Below, piece after piece: positions 27,729 through 36,034 of a stretch of DNA of 57,816 bases. A program made the translations under genes and the position numbers. Numbering within the stretch: position 1 is the stretch's first letter; the number at the start of each line of letters is the position of its first letter. Source of the stretch: Bacteroidia bacterium (lineage in GTDB: Bacteria; Bacteroidota; Bacteroidia; Flavobacteriales_D; Crocinitomicaceae); assembly GCA_030427935.1 (NCBI GenBank), contig JAUICI010000007.1, positions 1 through 57,816 of the forward strand, read 5' to 3'. Under the pieces are notes generated by a model. It was not told the DNA's origin and ran no database searches. It saw nothing but the letters and a program-made list of their open reading frames with translations.

Positions 27729-27760
27729 TTTGTTTCCTGTGTAAAAATGATATACATTTG
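27729..27760 (+). promoter_or_regulatory. promoter of the TetR/efflux operon
   Basis: TTTG (27729-27732), 20 bp, TACATTTG (27753-27760): both boxes perfect. The box ends 4 nt before ATG 27765, so transcription should start at or next to the start codon. Confidence 0.8.
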
Positions 27761-27764
27761 CCCC

Positions 27765-28382
27765 ATGGATGAAAAATATGCAGACATAATAAAGCGCGCA
27801 ACCGACATCTACATGCGCTATGGAATCAGAAGTGTAACCATGGATGACATGGCTCGACACCTTGGAATTTCAAAGAAAACACTGTACAAATATGTTTCAG
27901 ATAAAAATGATTTGGTAAATAAATCCATTCAAGATCAATTGGAAACTGAAATGTGCAGAGTTAATGAAGGAATTCAAAATGCTAAAAATGCAATTGACGA
28001 ACATATCTCTATTTCGAGAAGTGTGGTTAATCAGATGAAAAATGTTCAACCCGCTGTGTTTTATGATTTAAAAAAGTACTATCCGGAAGCTTGGAACATG
28101 TACCAATGTCATAAAAATGAAGAGATTTACGCGACAGTTAAAAACAATATTGAAAATGGTATAAAAGAAGGATTGTATCGTGAAGACATTAATCCTGCAA
28201 TCACCTCAATGCTCTACATACAGAGTGTTGATGTCATGTTTTCGGATGAGATGATTAAGATTATGTCGACTTATGATTTTAGAACCATCATCATTGAAAA
28301 AATTAAATACCATATCTACGGAATAGCTGCCGAAAAGGGAATAATTGAATTTAAAAAACAATTAGAATCGCTTTATGAATAA
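27765..28382 (+). CDS. TetR/AcrR family transcriptional regulator
   Basis: 205 residues. The N-terminal helix-turn-helix MRYGIRSVTMDDMARHLGIS / KKTLYKYVSDKNDLV is typical; the C-terminal ligand domain is helical (FYDLKKYYPEAWNMYQ is shared by TetR proteins of Bacteroidota efflux operons). The start is ATG 27765 because the longer frame from 27747 runs through the -7 box. First gene of a TolC-MFP-RND efflux operon, which it probably represses; the next gene starts 8 bp before its stop. Confidence 0.92.
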   Translation: MDEKYADIIKRATDIYMRYGIRSVTMDDMARHLGISKKTLYKYVSDKNDLVNKSIQDQLETEMCRVNEGIQNAKNAIDEHISISRSVVNQMKNVQPAVFYDLKKYYPEAWNMYQCHKNEEIYATVKNNIENGIKEGLYREDINPAITSMLYIQSVDVMFSDEMIKIMSTYDFRTIIIEKIKYHIYGIAAEKGIIEFKKQLESLYE

Positions 28383-29727
28383 CCAAATTACACTACTAGG
28401 ACTTTTCTTAAGTCTCAATTTACTGTCCTTCGCCCAAGAAGACTCAACTAAGTTTTCTTTACAAGAGGCATTGGAATATGGACTGCAAAAACATGAGTCC
28501 ATCAAGAATGAAGAATTAGAATATGAATCTGCAGAAAAACAAGTTTGGGAAGCAACTTCTTACGGTTTACCACAAGTAAGTGCTTCTGGCCAATTTAGGC
28601 ATAACATTATTATTCCAAAATCAATTGTACCTGCAAACGCCTTCAACCCGCAGGCGCCGGAAGATGAACTCGTTGCGCTTGAATTTGGAACTAATTTTAA
28701 TGTTGATTTTGGCTTTCAAGTCAATCAATTGCTTTTTGAAGGCTCTTATATTGTAGGTATTCAAGTTTCGAAGTATTACAAACAATTTGTTTCTACTTCC
28801 ATAGACGTTGCCAAACAAGATGTTATGTACAACATTTCTCAAGCCTACTATCTTGTATTGATTGCAAAGGAAAATTTGGATCTAGTGGATTCAACTGTGC
28901 TAATTACAACTTCACTTTTAGAAGATACCCGAGAGCTTTTTAAAGCAGGATTAATAGATGAAACGGAAGTTGATCAATTGGAACTCTCCTTATCTCGAGT
29001 TGAAACTCAAAAGATCTTAGCAAAAAGACAATTTGATAATTCCAAGAATCTATTGAAGATGTCGATGGCCTATGACATGGATAAAGACATCGAACTAACA
29101 GACGACCTTTATGAAATTTTAAAGGGATTGTATGATAATAACCCAACTCAGCAATTACTAAATGTTGAGAACAATCTAGATTATATCCTATTATCCAGAA
29201 AGCAGAAATTGGATGAATTCAATGTGAAAAATGAGAAATTTAAAAACTTACCTTCCATTGCCGCTTTCTTTCAGTTGAATACAATGGCAGGGAGAAATGA
29301 ATTCGATTTTTTCAGAGATCGACCTTGGTTTCCAAATTCTATGTGGGGAATTAGTTTGAATATACCTATTACCAGTTCAGGTAACAGATGGGCCAAAGAA
29401 CAAAGAGCAAAAATCGTTGTAGAGCAAACGAAAAACCAAAGAGATTTACTCGTTCGTAGTTTAAAATACCAGGAAGTTCAAGCGAAAACCCAGTACAATG
29501 ATGCCTTTGATCAACTACTAAGGGAAAAGGACAATGTAGATCTTTCCAAGAAGATTTATGAAAGAATGATTATCAAAAGAAATGAAGGGATGGCAAACTC
29601 CTTAGAAGTTAGTCAAACCCAAAGTCAGTATATCAGTGCTCAGGGAGCCTATATTCAAGCCATTTTGGACGTCCTTCAATCTAAGACCAATCTGGATAAA
29701 TTATTTAACAATTACGTGAAGAAATAG
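28375..29727 (+). CDS. TolC family outer membrane efflux protein
   Basis: 450 residues. Signal peptide ending in LLSFAQ, then two TolC-type repeats of long helices with strands: SLQEALEYGLQKHESIKNEELEYE, YNISQAYYLVLIAKENL, RNEGMANSLEVSQTQSQYI. It forms the outer-membrane exit duct for the RND pump encoded downstream. It overlaps the end of the TetR gene by 8 bp and is followed 26 nt later by the adaptor gene. Confidence 0.93.
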   Translation: MNNQITLLGLFLSLNLLSFAQEDSTKFSLQEALEYGLQKHESIKNEELEYESAEKQVWEATSYGLPQVSASGQFRHNIIIPKSIVPANAFNPQAPEDELVALEFGTNFNVDFGFQVNQLLFEGSYIVGIQVSKYYKQFVSTSIDVAKQDVMYNISQAYYLVLIAKENLDLVDSTVLITTSLLEDTRELFKAGLIDETEVDQLELSLSRVETQKILAKRQFDNSKNLLKMSMAYDMDKDIELTDDLYEILKGLYDNNPTQQLLNVENNLDYILLSRKQKLDEFNVKNEKFKNLPSIAAFFQLNTMAGRNEFDFFRDRPWFPNSMWGISLNIPITSSGNRWAKEQRAKIVVEQTKNQRDLLVRSLKYQEVQAKTQYNDAFDQLLREKDNVDLSKKIYERMIIKRNEGMANSLEVSQTQSQYISAQGAYIQAILDVLQSKTNLDKLFNNYVKK

Positions 29728-29753
29728 AAACTAAATTATTCAAAGTATACATA

Positions 29754-30962
29754 ATGAAAACTAAAAGAAATCTAATATTTATTCTGTTTGCAGGAGTTTT
29801 GATCTCCTGTTCTACCGGTGGATCTGAACTGGAGGCGAAACAAGCTAGAAAGAAAGAGATTCTATCCAGAGTTGAAGAACTCAACACAGAATTGGCAGAG
29901 CTTAAAGAAGAGCTTGCTATATTAAATGAAGAATTGGATGAATTGGATACGGTTACAACAGTTGCCACTCTAAATGTATCCTATGTGAATCCGACAATCC
30001 AAGACTTTACGCACAAAATCGAAGTTCAAGCCAATATTGAAACAGATTTAAACGCTCTTGTAGTGGCTGAGTCACAAGGAGTAATCCGCAGAATCGTTGC
30101 TACTGAGGGTCAGATGGTGAAAAAAGGTCAGACTTTGGCTGTAATTGATTCTGAAATTCTTCAAGACAACATCAATGAATTGAAAAAAGCTTTGGAACTT
30201 GCTGATTTCGTTTATGAAAAGCAAAAAGCCCTTCGTGAAAAAGGTATTGGTTCTGAATTGGATTATGAATCTGCCAAGAATCAAAAAGAATCCTTGGAGA
30301 AGAAATTAATCACTTTGAAATCTCAACAAGGAAAAACGGTTGTCAAAGCTCCAATATCTGGGGTTGTAGATGAAATCTTCTTAAATCTCGGAGAGATGGC
30401 ATCTCCTCAACAGCCTTTTGCAAGAATTGTGAATGCAGATAATGTAAAAGCCATTTCTGACATTTCGGCGAATCACCTTGCAAACATTAGAAAAGGTACG
30501 GAAGTGGAACTTGTGATTCCATCTTTCAATGATACCGTGATTAAAAGTGAGTTAACCAATATTGGAAATTACATTAATCCAACAAATAGGACATTGAAAG
30601 TTCAAACGGAAATCAAAGGAAACACTTTCTTGATTCCGAACATGGTCGCGATCATGAAGATTGTAGATTTTCAAAAGGCAAATGCGCTTACAATTGATCG
30701 ACGCGTGATTATTCAAGACAGAGAAAACAACTATTTCATCTACTTGATTGATGAGAATGCACCTGAAGGGGAGTCCAACATTACAAAAGTTGATGTGGAA
30801 ATTCTAAGCACCTATAAAGAAATCAGTGTAATTAAGGTCTTGGATCCTAATATTGATATCAATAACAATTCGAAAATCGTGGACAAAGGAGCTAAAGGTA
30901 TTACTCCAGACGATAGAGTTGTACTCATTGAAAATAAAAAAGAAGCCCAAACTAAAGAATAA
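29754..30962 (+). CDS. efflux RND periplasmic adaptor subunit (MFP/HlyD family)
   Basis: 402 residues. Lipoprotein signal (LISC, Cys about 20). Directly after it there is a short heptad coiled coil (EILSRVEELNTELAELKEEL) before the usual barrel-sandwich and lipoyl parts: SQGVIRRIVATEGQMVKKGQ, hairpin about 120-200, VVKAPISGVVDEIFLNLGEM. It links the inner-membrane pump to TolC. Its last A is shared with the ATG of the RND gene (TAATG). Confidence 0.93.
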   Translation: MKTKRNLIFILFAGVLISCSTGGSELEAKQARKKEILSRVEELNTELAELKEELAILNEELDELDTVTTVATLNVSYVNPTIQDFTHKIEVQANIETDLNALVVAESQGVIRRIVATEGQMVKKGQTLAVIDSEILQDNINELKKALELADFVYEKQKALREKGIGSELDYESAKNQKESLEKKLITLKSQQGKTVVKAPISGVVDEIFLNLGEMASPQQPFARIVNADNVKAISDISANHLANIRKGTEVELVIPSFNDTVIKSELTNIGNYINPTNRTLKVQTEIKGNTFLIPNMVAIMKIVDFQKANALTIDRRVIIQDRENNYFIYLIDENAPEGESNITKVDVEILSTYKEISVIKVLDPNIDINNNSKIVDKGAKGITPDDRVVLIENKKEAQTKE

Positions 30963-33900
30963 TGAAAGAAGAGAACAAGAAAGTTGAAAAGGAATTTGGA
31001 CTGTCCAATTGGTCAGTATCCAACCTTAAAACGGTTTTCCTGATTGCTGCGATCATCATTCTTGGAGGATACATTTCCTATACGGGGATGCCGAAAGAAA
31101 ACTTTCCAGAATTACAAATTCCTGAAATTTATGTGGGGATTGCAAAACCTGGAAGTTCACCAAAAGTGATCGAAAAGGAAATCACTAAACCGATAGAAAA
31201 AGAGATCAATACATTAAAGAATATTGATGAAATCAGTTCCACTTCCATTTATGGATATGCTACGATTCGAATCAAATTTGATTTTTCTGTAAATGTTGAT
31301 GAAGCATTAAGAAAAGTTAAGGATGCCATTGATAAGGCAAGATCAAAACCCGAGTTCCCAGAATTACCGGTGGAACCAAATGTTTTTGAATTAGATCCGT
31401 CGGATATGCCAATTTTGAATATCAATTTGAGAGGGGCTGATCCTAAAATCCTGAAAGATGTAGGAGAAGAATTGGAAGATCGTATTGAAGACCTTCCAGA
31501 AATCTCGGAAGTTGATATCAGAGGTGTGCAAGAAGAAGAAATGCGCATTGAAGTAGATCGTTTAAAAGCAGAAGCGGTAAATGTTTCTCTCGATGATATC
31601 CAAAATGCCATTTCTCAGGAGCACATGACGGTTTCTGGAGGAGAGCTATTGGCTTATGGTATGCGAAAATCCATCCGAATTGAAGGTGAATTTGAGGATG
31701 CTAATGATCTGAAAGAAATCATCGTAAAACAGGATGACTATGCACCGGTTTACTTGAAAGACATTGCTGAAGTCTATTTCGGAAACGCAGATACCACCTC
31801 TTATGCAAGAGAATGGGGTCAAGATGTGATCATGCTTGACATCAAGAAGCAAGCTGGAAAGAACTTATTGGATGCTGCAGATAAAATTAGAGCACTTGTT
31901 AAAAAGGCTCAAGCAGATGGAACAGTTCCAGCCAACGTAAGTGTGAGTTTCACCAACGATCAATCGAATAAAACCAGAACCATGGTTTCGGATCTTGTGA
32001 ACTCTATCATTTTCGGAATTATTCTGGTTGTAATGGTCCTTTTATTCTTCCTAGGGTTGCGAAATGCAGTGTTTGTTGGTATTGCCATTCCTCTATCCAT
32101 GTTTATGTCATTCCTGATCTTATCTGCAATGGGCGTTACCTTAAACGTAATGGTACTTTTCTCTCTGGTACTGGCACTTGGAATGTTGGTGGATAATGGA
32201 ATTGTGGTTATTGAAAATATTTATCGATTACAGGATGAGGGGCTGGACCCGATTCAAGCGGCGAGAAAAGGTGTTGGGGAAGTTGCTTGGCCGATTATCG
32301 CTTCTACGGCAACAACTTTAGCAGCCTTTATTCCTTTAGCTCTTTGGCCAGGATTGATGGGTGAATTCATGAAATACTTACCGATAACTTTGATGATCGT
32401 ATTAGGTTCTTCCTTATTCGTAGCCTTAGTTATTAATCCAGCTATTGCTGCTGTATTCATGAGAAAAGGTGAGAAAAAAGTCAATAAAAAGAAAGTCATA
32501 ATTATTTCGGGCTCAATTGTACTCCTTGGAATTCTTGCTCATATTGGAATTGGCGCTACAGCTGGAAACATTCTTATTGTAGGAGGTATTTTTGGTCTTT
32601 TGGAAATCTTTGTTCTTTCTCCTGCGGCCAACTATTTCCAGAATAGAGTGCTACCAGTACTGGAGAATTTCTATGATAAATTTTTAGGGTTCACTCTAAA
32701 AGGAAGAAACCCTCAATGGTTTTTCCTTGGGACTTTAGGATTGTTGATAATGTCATTTGTATTGATGGCGGTTATCCCTCCAAAAGTTCTATTCGTTCCA
32801 GAAAACGAACCCAATTATGTGAACATTTTTATCACCCATCCTATTGGGACAGATATCAAAGAAACCAATAAAACGACTTTAGAAGTTGAAAGAAAAATTA
32901 ATGAAATTCTTGCTGATTATTTGAAAGCGGATTCTTCTGCTGTGGATGATGATCACAGAATGATTCAATCCATCATTGCGCAGGTTGGAGATGGAACAAG
33001 TGATCCTGCTCAAGGTGTTTCCATGGGAAATACACCACACAAAGGAAGGGTAATTGTGCAATTTGCCGAATTTCAATTTAGAAATGGTGTTTCGACATCG
33101 GACATTCTGAATGAAATCATCAAAGTAAAAGACGATTTTCCGGCAGATATTCAAATTTCAGCTATCAAGAATAAGGAGGGTCCGCCACTTCCTCCGGCGA
33201 TTAATATTGAGGTTTCAGGATCGAAACCCTATGAAGAATTAATCGAAGAAGCTGATAAAATTCGAAAATTCCTGGATCGAAAAAATGTAAAAGGAGTTGA
33301 AAAGCTAAAGCTAGATGTGGAAACAGGTAAACCCGAAATTCCAATTTTTGTGGATCGTAAAGAAGCTAGAAAACTAAATGCTTCAACCGGTCAAATCTCC
33401 ATGGCAATCAGAAAAGCGCTTTTTGGACAAGATGTAAGTGTCTATAAAAAAGGGGATGATTCCTACGATATCGTCGTTCGATTTGATGAAGAAAACAGAA
33501 ATAATATCGATGCACTATTGGATCAGAAATTAATCTTTAGAAATAATAAGGGACAATTACTAAGAATTCCAATTCGTTCAGTTGTATTGCCTCCAAAAGA
33601 GATTAACTCCTATTCGGCAGTGGTAAGAAAGGACTTGGTTCCAATGGTGACGATCGTATCTGATGTAATTGACGCCAATCCAGATGAAGTGATCAAAGAG
33701 TTAAAAGGTCACATGCAACAATACGAGTCCGAAGAAGGGCTCCCAGAAGGTATCAGTTTTAAATTCACAGGTCAGCAAGAAGAACAGCAAAAAGAAATGG
33801 CCTTTTTAAGTAAAGCCTTGCTAATTGCAGTTTTCCTGATTCTATTGATTATTGTAACGCAATTTAACTCCTATTCTACCCCAACGATTATCATGTTCTC

Positions 33901-34414
33901 GGTAGTATTTAGTTTGATCGGAGTATTGCTCGGACTTCTAATTACTGGTGAAGAATTCGTAATTATCATGACCATGATTGGTATTATTTCGCTGGCCGGA
34001 GTCGTTGTAAACAATGCCATCGTATTAATCGATTATACCAACTTGATTATTGATCGAAAGAAGGCAGAACAAGGTCTTGCGGAAAGACAAAGACTTCCGA
34101 TGGATGATGTTATTGCTTCAATTGTTGAAGGAGGTAAAACGAGATTACGTCCAGTATTATTAACGGCAATTACTACCATTTTAGGTTTGATTCCATTAGC
34201 CCAAGGGATCAATATCGACTTTGAAAGTTTATTCGCTGGTGGAGGTGCAAATTTCTATATCGGTGGAGATAATAATATGTTCTTTGGACCGATGTCTAAG
34301 ACGATTATTTACGGACTTACATTCGCGACATTCCTTACACTGGTAATTGTACCAGCTATGTATCTGATGCTTTACAAATTTAAAATTTGGGTATTCAGAA
34401 GGAAAGCACATTAG
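30962..34414 (+). CDS. efflux RND transporter permease subunit
   Basis: 1150 residues, AcrB-like pump of the inner membrane driven by protons. Twelve core helices expected; proton-relay acid in the fourth helix motif LGMLVDNGIVVIEN, and VVVNNAIVLIDYTN in the tenth. After the sixth helix there is a basic loop (RKGEKKVNKKK) and about two extra hydrophobic helices before LPVLENFYDKFLG, which makes it about 100 residues longer than typical AcrB. It forms a complete tripartite pump with the two preceding genes; substrate unknown. Confidence 0.93.
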   Translation: MKEENKKVEKEFGLSNWSVSNLKTVFLIAAIIILGGYISYTGMPKENFPELQIPEIYVGIAKPGSSPKVIEKEITKPIEKEINTLKNIDEISSTSIYGYATIRIKFDFSVNVDEALRKVKDAIDKARSKPEFPELPVEPNVFELDPSDMPILNINLRGADPKILKDVGEELEDRIEDLPEISEVDIRGVQEEEMRIEVDRLKAEAVNVSLDDIQNAISQEHMTVSGGELLAYGMRKSIRIEGEFEDANDLKEIIVKQDDYAPVYLKDIAEVYFGNADTTSYAREWGQDVIMLDIKKQAGKNLLDAADKIRALVKKAQADGTVPANVSVSFTNDQSNKTRTMVSDLVNSIIFGIILVVMVLLFFLGLRNAVFVGIAIPLSMFMSFLILSAMGVTLNVMVLFSLVLALGMLVDNGIVVIENIYRLQDEGLDPIQAARKGVGEVAWPIIASTATTLAAFIPLALWPGLMGEFMKYLPITLMIVLGSSLFVALVINPAIAAVFMRKGEKKVNKKKVIIISGSIVLLGILAHIGIGATAGNILIVGGIFGLLEIFVLSPAANYFQNRVLPVLENFYDKFLGFTLKGRNPQWFFLGTLGLLIMSFVLMAVIPPKVLFVPENEPNYVNIFITHPIGTDIKETNKTTLEVERKINEILADYLKADSSAVDDDHRMIQSIIAQVGDGTSDPAQGVSMGNTPHKGRVIVQFAEFQFRNGVSTSDILNEIIKVKDDFPADIQISAIKNKEGPPLPPAINIEVSGSKPYEELIEEADKIRKFLDRKNVKGVEKLKLDVETGKPEIPIFVDRKEARKLNASTGQISMAIRKALFGQDVSVYKKGDDSYDIVVRFDEENRNNIDALLDQKLIFRNNKGQLLRIPIRSVVLPPKEINSYSAVVRKDLVPMVTIVSDVIDANPDEVIKELKGHMQQYESEEGLPEGISFKFTGQQEEQQKEMAFLSKALLIAVFLILLIIVTQFNSYSTPTIIMFSVVFSLIGVLLGLLITGEEFVIIMTMIGIISLAGVVVNNAIVLIDYTNLIIDRKKAEQGLAERQRLPMDDVIASIVEGGKTRLRPVLLTAITTILGLIPLAQGINIDFESLFAGGGANFYIGGDNNMFFGPMSKTIIYGLTFATFLTLVIVPAMYLMLYKFKIWVFRRKAH

Positions 34415-34472
34415 TGCCATGCACTATGTTTTGAGTACTATGATTATTTCATAGTTCTTTGGTTTTAGGTTG

Positions 34473-34502
34473 AAGCCCCGCAGTAAAAAGCGGGGCTTTT
34501 TA
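34473..34502 (+). terminator. intrinsic terminator of the efflux operon
   Basis: 9-bp perfect stem AAGCCCCGC (34473-34481) with GCGGGGCTT (34490-34498), then T run. A separate ACTATGA/TCATAGT inverted repeat at 34437-34455 precedes it. Confidence 0.92.
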
Positions 34503-34592
34503 GTTGAGAGTTTTGAGCAAGAGCAACAGATTTCCAAAATTCCATGTGGAAAATATCTGAAAACAGCAACGAAATCAAGCAATTCTCGCTAT

Positions 34593-34600
34593 TAACTTTG
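34593..34600 (+). promoter_or_regulatory. -7 box of the amidase gene
   Basis: TAACTTTG, perfect TAnnTTTG, 4 nt before ATG 34605; predicts a leaderless mRNA. No good -33 box. Confidence 0.5.
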
Positions 34601-34604
34601 TAAG

Positions 34605-35528
34605 ATGAAGTGGATTTTGGTAAATATCATTTTTGTGTCCTTAGTTGGTTTTTCACAAAAACCGGTAACAATCGTTATTGACCCTGGTCATGGCGGGAAT
34701 GACCCGGGTCATCTTTCACATGATGGTAAGCATTTGCAAGAGAAAGACATCAATTTGAAAATTGCTAAAAAATTGGGCTATTATCTCGAGCACAATATTC
34801 AAAATGTCAAAGTCATTTACACAAGAACAAAAGATGTTTACCCTTCATTGGATCGAAGAGTTGAAATCGCCAATCAAAAAGGAGTTGATTTATTTTTAAG
34901 TATTCACTGTAATGGAAGTCCTACTAAAGCAACAAGAGGAACAGAAACTCATATTTTTGACCGTAGCTCTAAAGAATCTCTAAAGTGGGCTAAGATTATC
35001 GAAAAAGAATTTAAAACGAGAGCGGGAAGGCATTCAAGAGGTATCAAAACGAATAAAGATCGAGGACACTCTTTACAGTTACTGAAGTACACACGTATGA
35101 CTTCCGTATTGATTGAATGTGGTTTCTTGACAAATCCCACCGAAGCTATTTATTTGAACAGCTCAAGAGGTCAGGACTTGATTGCTTCAGCGATATTTAG
35201 ATCCACCAGAACTTATCTTCAAAAAAAATATCCAAAGATTAACTTTATTCCCTCGAAGAGCAACCCTCCTAAACCAATGAATGAGGAACAACCAGTCGCG
35301 AATTCAAATGGAAAATACAAAGTACAGATTTGCTCTTCTGCTAGAAACTACGAACCCAATGGGGACAAATTCTCTCACTTAAAGTTTAAAGTACATAAGG
35401 TAGAAGTTTCTGGAAGCGTGAAATACAAATACTATTTAGGTCCGTTCAGTAATAAGAGTGAAGCAGAAGAAGCGAGACAAAATGCGGCTAAAGGCGGGTA
35501 TAAAGATGCCTTTTTAGTTAAAATGTAG
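34605..35528 (+). CDS. N-acetylmuramoyl-L-alanine amidase with C-terminal SPOR domain
   Basis: 307 residues. Short signal peptide (MKWILVNIIFVSLVGFS), Amidase_3 domain (about 22-205) with zinc ligands in DPGHGGNDPGH (His), LQEKDIN (Glu), LSIHCNGS (His) and catalytic Glu in VLIECGFLTNP; linker; C-terminal SPOR domain (KYKVQICSSA ... YYLGPFSNKSEAEEARQ), which in family members binds glycan strands lacking stem peptides at division sites. It splits peptidoglycan for daughter cell separation. Monocistronic. Confidence 0.94.
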   Translation: MKWILVNIIFVSLVGFSQKPVTIVIDPGHGGNDPGHLSHDGKHLQEKDINLKIAKKLGYYLEHNIQNVKVIYTRTKDVYPSLDRRVEIANQKGVDLFLSIHCNGSPTKATRGTETHIFDRSSKESLKWAKIIEKEFKTRAGRHSRGIKTNKDRGHSLQLLKYTRMTSVLIECGFLTNPTEAIYLNSSRGQDLIASAIFRSTRTYLQKKYPKINFIPSKSNPPKPMNEEQPVANSNGKYKVQICSSARNYEPNGDKFSHLKFKVHKVEVSGSVKYKYYLGPFSNKSEAEEARQNAAKGGYKDAFLVKM

Positions 35529-35629
35529 TTCTAAGTACACCCGATTTAATTCGGCGTGCATATAAATTTTAGTGAATCTAATCGTATTCAAAATCAAATA
35601 TTTATATTGGTCCAAATTAAAAATCTATC

Positions 35630-35911
35630 ATGAAAAAACTAATTCTATTTATGACTATCCCAGCACTTATGGTGGCTTGCGGAGGTGAAGACAAAAAGGA
35701 CGACAAAAGTGGAATGTCCGAAAAAGAAAAATGTGAGTGCTTACATGCAAACATGGAAGATCAATCCAAGGAGTGCATTCAGTATGAACAAGAGGTATAT
35801 ACGTCCATTAAGAAAGATCTGAATATCGATCCTGAATCTGCTGATTTATCTAAAGCTGATATGGATGCGATCAAACAAGAAATGGAATCTATTAAGGCAA
35901 AATGTAATTAG
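35630..35911 (+). CDS. small cysteine-containing lipoprotein
   Basis: 93 residues. Signal with lipobox MVAC (Cys 17), charged linker (GGEDKKDDKSG), then KCECLHANMEDQSKECIQ and a final KCN. The pattern CxC, about 12 residues, C, and a C-terminal C is the same as in the two lipoproteins at 15430-15924, so this is probably a third paralogue. Monocistronic with its own terminator. Function unknown. Confidence 0.7.
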   Translation: MKKLILFMTIPALMVACGGEDKKDDKSGMSEKEKCECLHANMEDQSKECIQYEQEVYTSIKKDLNIDPESADLSKADMDAIKQEMESIKAKCN

Positions 35912-35934
35912 TATTTGGTCTTAATACTTGTATT

Positions 35935-35964
35935 AGCACTGTACTTGAATACAGTGCTTTTTTT
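35935..35964 (+). terminator. intrinsic terminator of the 35630-35911 gene
   Basis: 9-bp perfect stem AGCACTGTA (35935-35943) with TACAGTGCT (35950-35958), then eight T. Confidence 0.93.
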
Positions 35965-35988
35965 GTACCTATTGAAACAGTTTTGAAC

Positions 35989-36014
35989 AAAAAAAGCCCC
36001 ATAATTGGGGCTTT
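35989..36014 (-). terminator. intrinsic terminator of rimP-nusA-infB
   Basis: 8-bp perfect stem AAAGCCCC (35993-36000) with GGGGCTTT (36007-36014); a seven-A run at 35989-35995 gives the T run on the minus strand. Confidence 0.92.
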
Positions 36015-36034
36015 CCTTTTATCATTCTTTTTTC

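Noticed and set aside
34437-34455. Inverted repeat ACTATGA/TCATAGT after the RND gene
   Set aside because: No T run and weak AT-rich stem; the real terminator lies 18 bp further on.
35535-35560. Hairpin after the amidase gene (CAC-CCGA with TCGG-c-GTG)
   Set aside because: Bulged stem and no T run; not convincing as a terminator.
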